From: UBA3478 sp046048095
GTDB lineage: Bacteria; Bacteroidota; Bacteroidia; Flavobacteriales; Flavobacteriaceae
DNA length: 57,024 nucleotides
Reading direction: 5' to 3'
Assembly (NCBI GenBank): GCA_046048095.1
Contig: JBJOGS010000017.1
Location: 1-57,024, forward strand
Shown here: piece by piece, positions 1 to 8,194 of the stretch
Numbering within the stretch: position 1 is the first letter of the stretch
How the letters are laid out: each line of letters begins with the position of its first letter
Program-made: the position numbers and the translations under genes
The notes under the pieces: generated by a model
Told to the model about the DNA's origin: nothing
Database searches by the model: none
Seen by the model: the letters and a program-made list of their open reading frames with translations, nothing else

Positions 1-4
1 TAAG

Positions 5-78
5 TGACCGCGGGAGGATTCGAACCCCCAACCCTCAGAGCCGAAATCTGATATTCTATCCAGTTGAACTACGCGGCC
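5..78 (-). tRNA. tRNA-Arg (anticodon TCG)
   Basis: Read on the minus strand, this 74-nt segment folds as a cloverleaf. The acceptor arm GGCCGCG pairs with CGCGGTC, with one G-T pair. The anticodon stem TCAGA/TCTGA closes a 7-nt loop TTTCGGC, giving anticodon TCG, which reads Arg codon CGA. The T-arm loop carries GTTCGAATC. The discriminator base is A and no CCA is encoded. It lies downstream of yqeY on the same strand and has its own candidate promoter. Confidence 0.95.
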
Positions 79-111
79 ATTGCAAGTGTTTACCTGCTGT
101 TTTATTCGGTG

Positions 112-119
112 CAAAATTA
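112..119 (-). promoter_or_regulatory. Candidate -7 promoter box for tRNA-Arg
   Basis: On the minus strand this reads TAATTTTG, a match to the Bacteroidota -7 consensus TAnnTTTG, placed 33 nt before the tRNA 5' end. No clear -33 TTG is visible at the expected distance. The assignment rests on one box. Confidence 0.45.
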
Positions 120-142
120 AGAGATCGACAGGTATCCCCATT

Positions 143-161
143 AAAAAAAGCAATGCTTTTT
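143..161 (-). terminator. Weak intrinsic terminator after yqeY
   Basis: The arms AAAAAGC and GCTTTTT surround a 3-nt loop (AAT), and a T run follows on the minus strand. It starts 17 nt past the yqeY stop. The stem is only 7 bp and mostly A-T, so termination may be partial. Confidence 0.45.
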
Positions 162-177
162 CGTTGGCTTGCTCTTG

Positions 178-624
178 TTACGATAGCGCTTGCTTCACTC
201 CTTGGGCGATGAGTTTGCCTTCTGCACGACCTGCGGCACGCTCATTCACCAGAGCAATCACCTTACCCATGTCTTTCATCCCTTCAGCGCCTGTCTCACT
301 GATGCATTGTGCAATTAAAGCATCGAGTTCTTCTTGCTTTAGTGGTTCAGGTAAGAATTTTTCAATCACAGCGACTTGAGCTAATTCTGGATCGGCCAGA
401 TCTTGCCTTCCTTGCTCAGAATAAATGGTTGCGCTATCCTTTCTTTGTTTTACCAGCTTCTGAAGAAGCTTGATCTCGTCCTGAGGTGAAAGCGCAGATG
501 ATCCTGCCTCAGTCTGTTGAAGTAATAAGGCTGACTTTATCGCTCTAAGTGCTTCAAGGGCTACGGTATCCTTGGCTTTCATCGCTGTTTTCATGGCGTC
601 CATCACCTGATCTTGTAAAGGCAT
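178..624 (-). CDS. yqeY: GatB/YqeY domain protein
   Basis: A 148-residue YqeY-family protein, homologous to the tRNA-binding tail domain of the GatB amidotransferase subunit. The stand-alone form has no settled function; a role around tRNA or aminoacyl-tRNA is inferred from the domain. The sequence is mostly helical, with the family opening (short Met/Lys/Ala-rich helix, then an LEALRAIKSAL segment) and a C-terminal GRAEGK. Length is normal. I chose the ATG at 624 over an in-frame TTG at 633 because family members begin with MxLxxQ. It lies 25 nt after the YpdA-like gene and is probably last in an rpe-ypdA-yqeY operon. Confidence 0.9.
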   Translation of the reverse strand: MPLQDQVMDAMKTAMKAKDTVALEALRAIKSALLLQQTEAGSSALSPQDEIKLLQKLVKQRKDSATIYSEQGRQDLADPELAQVAVIEKFLPEPLKQEELDALIAQCISETGAEGMKDMGKVIALVNERAAGRAEGKLIAQGVKQALS

Positions 625-649
625 AATCGACAATATTTATGAGGTAAAG

Positions 650-1645
650 TTAGTGTTTATGTGTCTGTTTTTTTTGCTTCTTGATACGAGTACAAATGCG
701 GACGGCGTGCTCTCGAGAGTTCTCGATGTACCAAAGATTGGTCTTCATTCCTCCGAGTACTACTCCTGCCAAATACAGGCCATCGACCGTACTCTCAAGC
801 GTCTCTTCATTGACGATAGGTGTCTTGTTTTCGTCTTGATCGATTTGAATGCCTATTCGAGACAGAAAGTTATAATCGGGCTGGTATCCGGTCATCAACA
901 AAACGAAATCATTGGCAATAGTTTGTGGGCCAGACAGAGTCGCAATGGTTACCGAATGCGCATCGATCTGGGTTAAGGTACTTTCGAAGAATGCGCGAAT
1001 AGAACCGTCTGCGATTCGATTGATGATTTCGGGTCTTACCCAATATTTAACGCGTTCTCCTATCTCTTTTCCGCGAACGACTAGGGTTACTTTTGCGCCC
1101 GAACGATAGCATGACAAGGCGGCATCTACGGCAGAGTTATTGGCGCCGACAATGACTACTTCTTGGTTTGCGTAATAGTGCGGATCATCGAAATAGTGTG
1201 ATACCTTGGTCAATGATTCACCGGGGATATGAAGTCGATTTGGGAGGTCAAAAAATCCAGTCGCAATGATGACCGCAGTGGATTGATAGCTGTCCTTGGA
1301 AGTCTGCACGGTGAATTTTTCTGCTTTTTTTGAGATGTCCTCTACCCGTTCAAATAGCTTGATGTTCAACTTTTCACTTTGGGCGATGGTGCGGTAATAG
1401 GCAAGCGCTTCGTCTCTGAAAGGTTTGGGTTCTTTGCTGATGAAAGGGGTATTTTTTAGCGAGAGTTTGTCAGAGGAAGAGAAAAACTGCATCCCTTTTG
1501 GATAGTGGTAAAGTGAATTGACCAGTGTCCCTTTTTCAAGTACAAGATAACTCAGTTGAAGTTCTTTGCACTCTAGGGCACAGGCGATCCCGATAGGTCC
1601 GCCACCTACAATAATGACGTCGAAATACGAGTGCTCATGCGCCAT
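650..1645 (-). CDS. YpdA-family FAD/NAD(P)H flavoprotein (putative bacillithiol disulfide reductase)
   Basis: A 331-residue two-dinucleotide-binding-domain flavoprotein. The N-terminal FAD site GGGPIG is at residues 14-19, and a second Rossmann motif VGANNSA lies mid-protein for NAD(P)H. There is no CxxC redox pair, which separates it from thioredoxin reductase and fits the YpdA family. In Bacillus and Staphylococcus, YpdA (Bdr) reduces bacillithiol disulfide, and many Bacteroidota make bacillithiol; the substrate here is inferred. The C-terminal stretch with LAGVVLGG is the usual FAD-contact region. Its start overlaps the end of rpe by 11 bp, implying translational coupling. Confidence 0.85.
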   Translation of the reverse strand: MAHEHSYFDVIIVGGGPIGIACALECKELQLSYLVLEKGTLVNSLYHYPKGMQFFSSSDKLSLKNTPFISKEPKPFRDEALAYYRTIAQSEKLNIKLFERVEDISKKAEKFTVQTSKDSYQSTAVIIATGFFDLPNRLHIPGESLTKVSHYFDDPHYYANQEVVIVGANNSAVDAALSCYRSGAKVTLVVRGKEIGERVKYWVRPEIINRIADGSIRAFFESTLTQIDAHSVTIATLSGPQTIANDFVLLMTGYQPDYNFLSRIGIQIDQDENKTPIVNEETLESTVDGLYLAGVVLGGMKTNLWYIENSREHAVRICTRIKKQKKQTHKH

Positions 1646-2285
1646 GCAGTATTTCTATGGCTTTGATGGGACTCTCCGCTTTAAAAACTGAGCTTCCGGC
1701 GACTAAGATGTCTGCACCGGCAGCCTTTACGGCTGCAGCGTTTTCTTGTGTGACACCGCCGTCTACCTCTATCTTGGTGTGAAGGCCTTGTGCCTTTATT
1801 TCAGCTTTTAAGGCTTCAATTTTTTGCAGCGTATAGGGGATAAATTTTTGTCCGCCAAACCCCGGATTCACGCTCATTAAACACACCAGATCAATTTTGT
1901 GTAACACAGTGAATAAATGGCTGATGGGTGTATGCGGATTGATTGCCACTCCGGCTTCTATGCCGAATGACTTAATGTAATCTATGCTGCGGTCGAGGTG
2001 CCTGCACGCCTCTTCGTGTATGCTGATGTATTTAGGTTTGAAAGCGGCATAGTCGGCGATGTAGCGATCGGGGTCTTCAATCATCAGGTGAATGTCCAGG
2101 TCGAGTTTGCAGCTACGCGCAACTGCTTCAATGACCACGGGCCCAAAAGAAATGTTAGGAACAAAGCTGCCATCCATTACATCGAGATGAAGTAGGGTGG
2201 CTTTGCTGGCATTCAAAGTCTCAATTTCTTGGCTTAAGGCCCCAAAATTGGCGGCTAATAGAGAGGGTGCGATTTCGATGGACAT
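1635..2285 (-). CDS. rpe: Ribulose-phosphate 3-epimerase
   Basis: Interconverts ribulose 5-phosphate and xylulose 5-phosphate in the pentose phosphate pathway. The 216-residue TIM barrel is full length. Active-site elements are visible: Ser8, metal ligands His33 and Asp35 in LHLDVMDG, His66, the MSVNPGFGGQ phosphate loop, and Asp175 in EVDGG. It is the first gene of a tight group with the YpdA-like gene and yqeY. The ATG is only 4 nt downstream of a TAACTTTG box, suggesting a leaderless or near-leaderless transcript. Confidence 0.97.
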   Translation of the reverse strand: MSIEIAPSLLAANFGALSQEIETLNASKATLLHLDVMDGSFVPNISFGPVVIEAVARSCKLDLDIHLMIEDPDRYIADYAAFKPKYISIHEEACRHLDRSIDYIKSFGIEAGVAINPHTPISHLFTVLHKIDLVCLMSVNPGFGGQKFIPYTLQKIEALKAEIKAQGLHTKIEVDGGVTQENAAAVKAAGADILVAGSSVFKAESPIKAIEILHGA

Positions 2286-2289
2286 GTGG

Positions 2290-2297
2290 CAAAGTTA
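2290..2297 (-). promoter_or_regulatory. Candidate -7 box immediately before rpe
   Basis: The minus strand reads TAACTTTG, then CCAC, then the rpe ATG. It matches TAnnTTTG. With the usual box-to-start-site distance, transcription would begin at or next to the ATG. No -33 TTG was found. Confidence 0.45.
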
Positions 2298-2318
2298 ACG
2301 ATTTAGGGGCGAAAAATA

Positions 2319-2344
2319 GAAACGCCGGCATTTGCCGGCGTTTC
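2319..2344 (-). terminator. Intrinsic terminator after rpoD
   Basis: A perfect 12-bp stem (GAAACGCCGGCA and its complement) with a 2-nt loop lies 61 nt past the rpoD stop, followed on the minus strand by TATTTTTC. The GC-rich stem plus T-rich tail is a standard Rho-independent terminator. It isolates rpoD from rpe. Confidence 0.85.
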
Positions 2345-2405
2345 CATAATCATCAATCAAAAAACGAACAGCCACGAAAACTGTAAGTCTGCGAAAGATA
2401 CAATA

Positions 2406-3269
2406 TTATCCTAAATACGTTTTAAGAATTTTACTTCTTGAGGTATGTTTTAGGCGTCGAATGGCTTTTTCTTTGATTTGGCGCACCCGCTCTCTTGTGA
2501 GGTCAAAGGTTTCGCCTATTTCTTCTAGGGTCATTGAATGCTGGCCTGCCAATCCGAAGTAAAGGCGTACTACGTCAGCTTCTCTTGGGGTAAGCGTCTC
2601 GAGGGCACGTTCAATCTCTGTGCGCAACGATTCGTGCAACAACTCTTTATCTGGGTTTGGAGATTCGCCTGACCGCAGTACGTCATAAAGATTTGAATCC
2701 TCTCCGTCGATCAGCGGAGCATCCATCGATACATGACGGCCTGAGTTTTTGAGTGACTGCTTGACATCCTCTACGGTCATGTCTAGCTCTTGGGCAATTT
2801 CTTCTGCCGATGGCATGCGCTCATGAGTTTGCTCAAGATGGGCAAAGGTCTTGTTGATTTTGTTGATCGATCCGATTTTATTCAAGGGCAGACGAACGAT
2901 TCGTGACTGCTCGGCTAACGCTTGAAGGATTGATTGACGGATCCACCAAACCGCGTATGAAATGAATTTAAAACCTCGAGTTTCATCAAAACGCTGTGCT
3001 GCTTTAATGAGGCCAAGATTGCCCTCATTAATCAGGTCAGGAAGGGTTAATCCTTGATTCTGATATTGTTTGGCTACTGAGACAACAAAGCGAAGGTTGG
3101 CTTTGGTAAGTTTTTCTAGAGCGCGTTGATCGCCGGCTTTAATTTTCTGAGCAAGTTCTACCTCTTCTTCAGCAGTGATTAAGTCTACTTTTCCAATTTC
3201 TTGAAGGTATTTGTCAAGAGAAGCGGTTTCTCTATTTGTTACCTGTTTGGTGATTTTAAGCTGTCTCAT
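2406..3269 (-). CDS. rpoD: RNA polymerase primary sigma factor RpoD
   Basis: Housekeeping sigma-70 factor of 287 residues, the short form typical of Bacteroidota, lacking region 1.1 and the large non-conserved insert. Region 1.2 (SLDKYLQEIGK) begins near residue 17. Region 2 contains DLINEGNLGLIKAAQRFD and the promoter-melting segment ISYAVWWIRQSI. Region 4 has a helix-turn-helix with LTRERVRQIKEKAIRRLK. This lineage's primary sigma recognises TTG/TAnnTTTG promoters, and such -7 boxes occur through the window. It has its own terminator and is probably monocistronic. Confidence 0.96.
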   Translation of the reverse strand: MRQLKITKQVTNRETASLDKYLQEIGKVDLITAEEEVELAQKIKAGDQRALEKLTKANLRFVVSVAKQYQNQGLTLPDLINEGNLGLIKAAQRFDETRGFKFISYAVWWIRQSILQALAEQSRIVRLPLNKIGSINKINKTFAHLEQTHERMPSAEEIAQELDMTVEDVKQSLKNSGRHVSMDAPLIDGEDSNLYDVLRSGESPNPDKELLHESLRTEIERALETLTPREADVVRLYFGLAGQHSMTLEEIGETFDLTRERVRQIKEKAIRRLKHTSRSKILKTYLG

Positions 3270-3345
3270 GAAACGTGAAAAAATTAATAATACGCCCTGT
3301 TATACGATGATTTACTATAAAGGTTACAGTTTGTTACAATAAAAA

Positions 3346-3371
3346 AAGCCGCTCCTTTCAAGGAGCGGCTT
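3346..3371 (-). terminator. Intrinsic terminator after pnp
   Basis: An 11-bp stem AAGCCGCTCCT/AGGAGCGGCTT with a 4-nt loop is followed on the minus strand by a T run (plus-strand A run, 3341-3345). It lies 22 nt past the pnp stop and separates pnp from rpoD. Confidence 0.9.
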
Positions 3372-3392
3372 GTGATAAAAACTCAAAGAGCA

Positions 3393-5657
3393 TTACTCTT
3401 CTGAAGATCGATGCTCATTTTCGTCCCTTCTGCCTTGCGGTCTAGGTCCTCTCGAATTGCCGTCTCTACGTGGGTTTCGGTCTGAGCCTCTTCCTCTTTG
3501 ATCGCGGTCTTGACGCGGAGGACGTTCTTGGTATCCTTCAGGCTTTTCAAGAAGCGCTCTTCGCGACACCTTCTCTTTTTTGGTACGCGGATCAAAGCCT
3601 AAGTATTTCACCTCGAATTCGTCTCCCATATTCACTACATCTGAAACGTTTTCGGTGCGTTCCCAAGCGAGTTCAGAAACGTGCAGTAACACCTCGTTTC
3701 CAGGAGCATCTACATATTCAACTACGGCACCAAATTCAAGCATTTTGATCACTTTTACCAAATAGCTCTCGCCTACTTCAGGCTTGAACATTAGTGAGTC
3801 AATGGCTGCAATAACTGCATCAATACCTTCTTGACTGGTACCTAGAATTTCTACTAAACCTTCACCTTCTTCAGTTTCATTGATAACAATGGTACATTTG
3901 GTGGTTTTTTGAAGCTCTTGGATATTTTTTCCGCCACTTCCGATAAAGGCTCCAATAAGATCACCAGGTAGACGGGTAGTTACAATCTTCGGCGCATGTG
4001 GTTTTACCTCTGCTCTTGGAGTATCTAAAGTTTCGATGAGTTTCTCTAGAATATGCAATCTGCCTTCTTTGGCCTGATATAGGGCCTTGGTTAAGATCTC
4101 ATAAGAAAGTCCTTTTACTTTGATGTCCATTTGACATGCAGTAATTCCATCGGCTGTTCCAGTAACTTTAAAATCCATATCACCTAGGTGGTCTTCGTCT
4201 CCTAAGATGTCAGAAAGTACCGCATACTTACCTGAGTCAACATCAGTGATGAGTCCCATGGCGATACCTGAAACAGGCTTTGTGATTTGAATACCGGCAT
4301 CCATAAGGGCTAGCGTTCCTGAACATACGGTGGCCATCGAAGATGATCCGTTTGACTCTAGTACTTCTGAAACCACTCTTACGGTATACGGACAGCTGTC
4401 AGGAATCATGTTCTTCAGCGCACGTTGTGCGAGGTTACCATGGCCCACTTCTCTTCTAGAGGTTCCGCGGATAGGGCGTGCTTCACCTGTTGAAAACGGC
4501 GGAAAGTTGTAGTGCAGATAGAAGGTTTCTTCTCCTTCTAACGAAGGCATATCGATGATATTTGCCTCTCTCGAAGTTCCTAGCGTTACTGTAGACAGCA
4601 CTTGAGTTTCTCCTCTAGTGAAGATTCCTGATCCGTGGGTAGACGGAAGGTAATCCACCTCACACCAAATCGGCCGAATCTCATCGGTTTTTCTACCGTC
4701 TAATCGAAGCCCCTCATCAAGGGTTAGATTGCGAACGGCCTCTTTCTCAATTTTGTAAAAGTATTTTGAGATGAGACCTCCGTAGGTTTCGTGCTCTTCT
4801 TCAGTGAACGCGGCCTTGACCTCTTCTTTGATTTCGCTAAAGGCCTGGCTTCTCTCTTTCTTAGAAGATCCGCGCTTGGCAACCTCGTAAACGCGTCCAT
4901 AGGCTAACTCGCGAATGCGGGCCTCAAGAGCGGCATCTTCTGCCGCTGGTTCGAACTCGCGGACATCTTTCTTGCCTACTTGAGCTACCAGTTTGCGCTG
5001 AGCAACACACTGAATCTTAATGGCTTCATGGGCGAATTTAATCGCCTCTACCATTTCTTCTTCACTAATTTCTTTCATTTCACCTTCAACCATCATCACC
5101 GAGTCTTCAGAAGCTCCGATAATCATGTCGAGATCAGAAAGTTTCAATTGCTCTAAAGAAGGATTGAGAATCAGATTGCCATTGATACGTCCAACGCGTA
5201 CTTCTGATATGGCAGTTTCAAAAGGAATATCTGACAACTGAAGAGCGGCTGAAGCGGCTAAGCCAACAAGTGCATCTGGGGTAATGCTGTCATCGAGAGA
5301 CATTACCTGAAGCATCACTTGAGTTTCTGAGTGGTAATCTTTCGGAAAGAGCGGACGCAGCACGCGATCTACAATGCGCATGGTGAGTACTTCACCGTCG
5401 CTCGGACGCGCTTCGCGCTTAAAAAATCCTCCAGGATACCTTCCGGCTGCCGCGAATTTTTCACGATAATCCACGGTGAGTGGAAGAAAATCAACGTCTG
5501 AAGCTTGGTAATTCGAAACTACAGTACACAAAAGCATGCAGTTACCTGAGCGCACTACAACAGAACCGTGTGCCTGTTTAGCGAGTTTTCCGGTTTCGAT
5601 CGTTATGGTACGACCGTCACCGAGGTCAATGACCTCTTGGTAGGTTTTTGGAATCAT
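3393..5657 (-). CDS. pnp: Polyribonucleotide nucleotidyltransferase (PNPase)
   Basis: Phosphorolytic 3'-5' exoribonuclease of RNA decay, 754 residues. Domain order: first RNase PH domain (about 10-140), helical linker, second RNase PH domain (about 320-530) with the catalytic region around LGDEDHLGDMDF, KH domain with GAFIGSGGKNIQ near 560, and S1 domain (about 625-695). About 50 residues follow, rich in Arg, Gly, Pro and Asp, a low-complexity tail likely to aid RNA contact. The rpsO-pnp neighbourhood is widely conserved. The leader contains two hairpins. Confidence 0.97.
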   Translation of the reverse strand: MIPKTYQEVIDLGDGRTITIETGKLAKQAHGSVVVRSGNCMLLCTVVSNYQASDVDFLPLTVDYREKFAAAGRYPGGFFKREARPSDGEVLTMRIVDRVLRPLFPKDYHSETQVMLQVMSLDDSITPDALVGLAASAALQLSDIPFETAISEVRVGRINGNLILNPSLEQLKLSDLDMIIGASEDSVMMVEGEMKEISEEEMVEAIKFAHEAIKIQCVAQRKLVAQVGKKDVREFEPAAEDAALEARIRELAYGRVYEVAKRGSSKKERSQAFSEIKEEVKAAFTEEEHETYGGLISKYFYKIEKEAVRNLTLDEGLRLDGRKTDEIRPIWCEVDYLPSTHGSGIFTRGETQVLSTVTLGTSREANIIDMPSLEGEETFYLHYNFPPFSTGEARPIRGTSRREVGHGNLAQRALKNMIPDSCPYTVRVVSEVLESNGSSSMATVCSGTLALMDAGIQITKPVSGIAMGLITDVDSGKYAVLSDILGDEDHLGDMDFKVTGTADGITACQMDIKVKGLSYEILTKALYQAKEGRLHILEKLIETLDTPRAEVKPHAPKIVTTRLPGDLIGAFIGSGGKNIQELQKTTKCTIVINETEEGEGLVEILGTSQEGIDAVIAAIDSLMFKPEVGESYLVKVIKMLEFGAVVEYVDAPGNEVLLHVSELAWERTENVSDVVNMGDEFEVKYLGFDPRTKKEKVSRRALLEKPEGYQERPPRQDRDQRGRGSDRNPRRDGNSRGPRPQGRRDENEHRSSEE

Positions 5658-5663
5658 AAAGTG

Positions 5664-5699
5664 AAGGGGGTAGTCCCCTTAATTTAGAGGCTTAGCCTC
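5664..5699 (-). promoter_or_regulatory. Paired hairpins in the pnp leader
   Basis: Two small stems lie within 45 nt upstream of the pnp ATG: AAGGGG/CCCCTT (5664-5680, 5-nt loop) and GAGGC/GCCTC (5687-5699, 3-nt loop). In enterobacteria pnp is autoregulated through a leader stem cut by RNase III. A similar role here is only a hypothesis. The AAGGGG arm could also act as a purine-rich ribosome contact. Confidence 0.4.
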
Positions 5700-5803
5700 A
5701 AGTTAAACATTTGGTCTTTGGCTGAACGCCGTTTGTGTTGTGTTGTTGCTAAGTAGCGATGACCAATGAAAAACTTTTAAAAAAGCGGATGGGCTTTAAG
5801 TAA

Positions 5804-5828
5804 AAAGCACCGCCAAAGGCGGTGCTTT
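5804..5828 (-). terminator. Intrinsic terminator after rpsO
   Basis: An 11-bp stem AAAGCACCGCC/GGCGGTGCTTT with a 3-nt AAA loop begins 4 nt past the rpsO stop; the minus strand continues with T residues. A strong Rho-independent terminator between rpsO and pnp. Confidence 0.9.
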
Positions 5829-5831
5829 AGA

Positions 5832-6101
5832 TTATTTACGAATACCTAATTCTTTGATGAGAGTTCGGTATTTTTCAATGTCGTTAGCTTTCAAATAATC
5901 AAGTAAACTTCTGCGTTTACCCACAAGCTTAACCAGTGAACGCTCGGTGTTAAAATCTTTGTGATTTTTCTTTAAGTGTTCGGTTAAGTAGTTAATGCGG
6001 TAGGTGAATAGGGCGATTTGACCCTCTGTAGAACCCGTGTTCTTTTCAGCACCTCCATATTGTTTGAAGATTTCGGCCTTCTTTTCTTTACTTAAATACA
6101 T
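5832..6101 (-). CDS. rpsO: 30S ribosomal protein S15
   Basis: Primary 16S rRNA-binding protein of the small-subunit platform. At 89 residues it is the standard length. The rRNA-contact signature is clear: TEGQIALFTYRINYLTEHLK and later LVGKRRSLLDYL. It has its own promoter box and terminator. The leader carries two alternative hairpins, notable because S15 is autoregulated through structured leaders in several bacteria. Confidence 0.97.
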   Translation of the reverse strand: MYLSKEKKAEIFKQYGGAEKNTGSTEGQIALFTYRINYLTEHLKKNHKDFNTERSLVKLVGKRRSLLDYLKANDIEKYRTLIKELGIRK

Positions 6102-6131
6102 TCCAATATTTTATTAATGATTTTTATGTAT

Positions 6132-6152
6132 CTCATTGACCCTCAATGAGGG
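6132..6152 (-). promoter_or_regulatory. rpsO leader: mutually exclusive hairpins
   Basis: Two overlapping inverted repeats cannot both form: CTCATTG/CAATGAG (6132-6138 with 6144-6150, 7 bp, 5-nt loop) and CCCTC/GAGGG (6140-6144 with 6148-6152, 5 bp, 3-nt loop). They lie just after the TATATTTG box, so one stem could be at the extreme 5' end of the mRNA. A regulatory or mRNA-stabilising role is inferred. Confidence 0.45.
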
Positions 6153-6154
6153 CG

Positions 6155-6162
6155 CAAATATA
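6155..6162 (-). promoter_or_regulatory. Candidate -7 box for rpsO
   Basis: The minus strand reads TATATTTG, matching TAnnTTTG, 53 nt upstream of the rpsO start and between accD and rpsO. No TTG is seen at the expected -33 position. Confidence 0.45.
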
Positions 6163-6181
6163 GGACTTATTCTTGGTTGTG

Positions 6182-7063
6182 CTACTCTTTAGCTGCGATT
6201 TCTTCACGCAGCGGAAGGTTTAATATTAAGTCAATGTAAAGATTCACCTTCTTTTTTAAATCATTGCGGTGAGAAATGAAGTCCAAAAAGCCGTGCTCTT
6301 GCAAGAATTCAGCGGTTTGAAAATTCTCGGGCAACTCTTTTCCGGTGGTGTCTTTTACGACACGCGGACCTGCAAACCCAATCAGCGCTCCGGGCTCAGC
6401 AATATTGATGTCTCCGAGCATGGCATATGAAGCGGTAGTACCCCCGGTGGTTGGATCCGTACAGAGTGAGATGTATGGGATTTTAGCCTCTGCTAACTGG
6501 GCTAATTTTGCAGCAGTCTTTGCCATTTGCATGAGTGAATAGGCCGCCTCCATCATACGCGCTCCTCCAGACTTTGAGATAATGAGTAAGGGTGACTTGC
6601 GTTTCTTGGCTACATCAATTGCTCGTGCAATTTTTTCGCCGACTACGCTTCCCATTGATCCGCCGATAAATCCGAAATCCATACAGGCCAAGACGATTTC
6701 TCTTCCCATAGAAGGTCCGTAAGCAGTGCGTACTGCATCAGAAAGCCCAGTTTTTTTATTGGCTTCAACCAGACGGTCTTTGTATTTCTTTGTGTCTTCA
6801 AATCGCAGCGGATCTTTAGATGAAAGCCCCGCATTGAATTCAGTGAAGGTATTGTCGTCAAAGAGCAGCTCAAAGTATTCTTTGCTTCCTATGCGGACAT
6901 GGTAATCATCTTCAGGCGAGACGTAGGCATTACGTGCAAGCTCTTCAGATTCGACAATTTTACCCGTAGGCGACTTATACCATAGCCCTTTGGGGGTATC
7001 TTTCTTTTCTTCAGTGGCAGTCTGAATCCCTTTTGCTTTTCGTTTAAACCACAGCGATGACAT
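6182..7063 (-). CDS. accD: Acetyl-CoA carboxylase carboxyltransferase subunit beta (zinc-finger-less)
   Basis: Beta subunit of the carboxyltransferase that makes malonyl-CoA for fatty acid synthesis; 293 residues. The carboxyltransferase core is intact (IGGSMGSVVGEKIARA, SKSGGARMMEA, DPTTGGTTASYAMLGD, EPGALIGFAGPRV). The N-terminal region aligns with the usual zinc-ribbon region, but the four cysteines are absent: the segment beginning GLWYKSPTG has none. From memory this is normal in Flavobacteriia, so it is a lineage trait rather than a defect. It lies 10 bp after fbaA and is probably co-transcribed with it. Confidence 0.95.
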   Translation of the reverse strand: MSSLWFKRKAKGIQTATEEKKDTPKGLWYKSPTGKIVESEELARNAYVSPEDDYHVRIGSKEYFELLFDDNTFTEFNAGLSSKDPLRFEDTKKYKDRLVEANKKTGLSDAVRTAYGPSMGREIVLACMDFGFIGGSMGSVVGEKIARAIDVAKKRKSPLLIISKSGGARMMEAAYSLMQMAKTAAKLAQLAEAKIPYISLCTDPTTGGTTASYAMLGDINIAEPGALIGFAGPRVVKDTTGKELPENFQTAEFLQEHGFLDFISHRNDLKKKVNLYIDLILNLPLREEIAAKE

Positions 7064-7073
7064 AAAAGTTTTT

Positions 7074-8147
7074 TTAGAGCGTATTCACGTTATTCAAGTC
7101 TTCGAAAGCCTGTTTTAATCTGTCAATAAAGGTAAGTTCTCCTTTTCTCAACCACACTCGCGGATCGTAGTATTTTTTATTCGGTACATCGTCACCCTCA
7201 GGGTTTCCGATTTGCCCCGCTAAATAGGCTTTTTTATCGGACATATAGTCACGGATTCCTTCAGTAAACGCATATTGAAGGTCCGTATCGATATTCATTT
7301 TAATCACCCCGTATCCTATAGATTCACGAATTTCTTCAACACTTGATCCTGACCCGCCGTGAAAGACGAAGTCGATAGGATTGGGTCGATCAATTCCGAA
7401 TTTTTCAACCACATAGTGTTGTGAGTTTTTCAGAATTACTGGGGTGAGCTTGACGTTTCCGGGTTTATACACACCATGTACATTGCCGAATGCAGCCGCT
7501 ACGGTGAACCGGTGGCTAATTGAAGAGAGTTCTTCGTAAGCGTAGGCTACCTCTTCGGGCTGGGTATACAATTTCGACGAATCCACATCGCTGTTATCTA
7601 CACCATCTTCTTCGCCACCTGTGACCCCAAGTTCGATTTCAAGTGTCATTCCCATAGGGCTCATGCGCTTTAAGTACGTTTTGCATAGGGCGATATTCTC
7701 TTCTAGGGGCTCTTCAGACAGATCGATCATATGTGAAGAGAATAAGGGTTTTCCGGTGGTCTTAAAATGTGCTTCACTTGCATCGAGCAGACCGTCTATC
7801 CATGGCAAAAGGTTCTTTGCACAATGGTCGGTGTGAAGAATTACAGTTGCTCCATAGGCCTCTGCCAATTGGTGTACGTGTTTAGCTCCGGCAATGGCTC
7901 CGGCAATGGCAGCCTTTTGCCCTTCATTGGATAAGCCTTTTCCTGCATTGAATTGTGCCCCACCATTTGAAAATTGTATGATGACCGGTGCATTGAGTGC
8001 GACCGCTGTTTCTAGTACCGCATTTATTGTGTTCGAACCGGTTACGTTCACGGCAGGCATCGCAAATGCTTTTTGCTTGGCTAATGCAAATAGTGCCTGA
8101 ACTGTATCGCCAGTGGCTACACCTTTGGGGATAGAATGTGAAGACAT
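7074..8147 (-). CDS. fbaA: Class II fructose-bisphosphate aldolase
   Basis: Zinc-dependent aldolase cleaving or forming fructose 1,6-bisphosphate in glycolysis and gluconeogenesis. It is 357 residues, the long (E. coli FbaA-like) type. Catalytic Asp107 and zinc ligands His108 (HTDHC), His224 (GNVHG) and His263 (FHGGSGSS) are all present and spaced as in the E. coli enzyme. It precedes accD by 10 bp, so carbon flow and fatty acid synthesis genes appear to share a transcript. Confidence 0.97.
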   Translation of the reverse strand: MSSHSIPKGVATGDTVQALFALAKQKAFAMPAVNVTGSNTINAVLETAVALNAPVIIQFSNGGAQFNAGKGLSNEGQKAAIAGAIAGAKHVHQLAEAYGATVILHTDHCAKNLLPWIDGLLDASEAHFKTTGKPLFSSHMIDLSEEPLEENIALCKTYLKRMSPMGMTLEIELGVTGGEEDGVDNSDVDSSKLYTQPEEVAYAYEELSSISHRFTVAAAFGNVHGVYKPGNVKLTPVILKNSQHYVVEKFGIDRPNPIDFVFHGGSGSSVEEIRESIGYGVIKMNIDTDLQYAFTEGIRDYMSDKKAYLAGQIGNPEGDDVPNKKYYDPRVWLRKGELTFIDRLKQAFEDLNNVNTL

Positions 8148-8194
8148 TTCTTTCGTTTTTTATTGATGTTAGAGGTCAAATGTACTAAATGCTT

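Noticed and set aside
3383..3595. 70-codon frame overlapping the pnp tail
   Set aside because: Out-of-frame reading of the Arg/Gly-rich pnp 3' end; runs past the pnp stop into the terminator side; no independent start signal.
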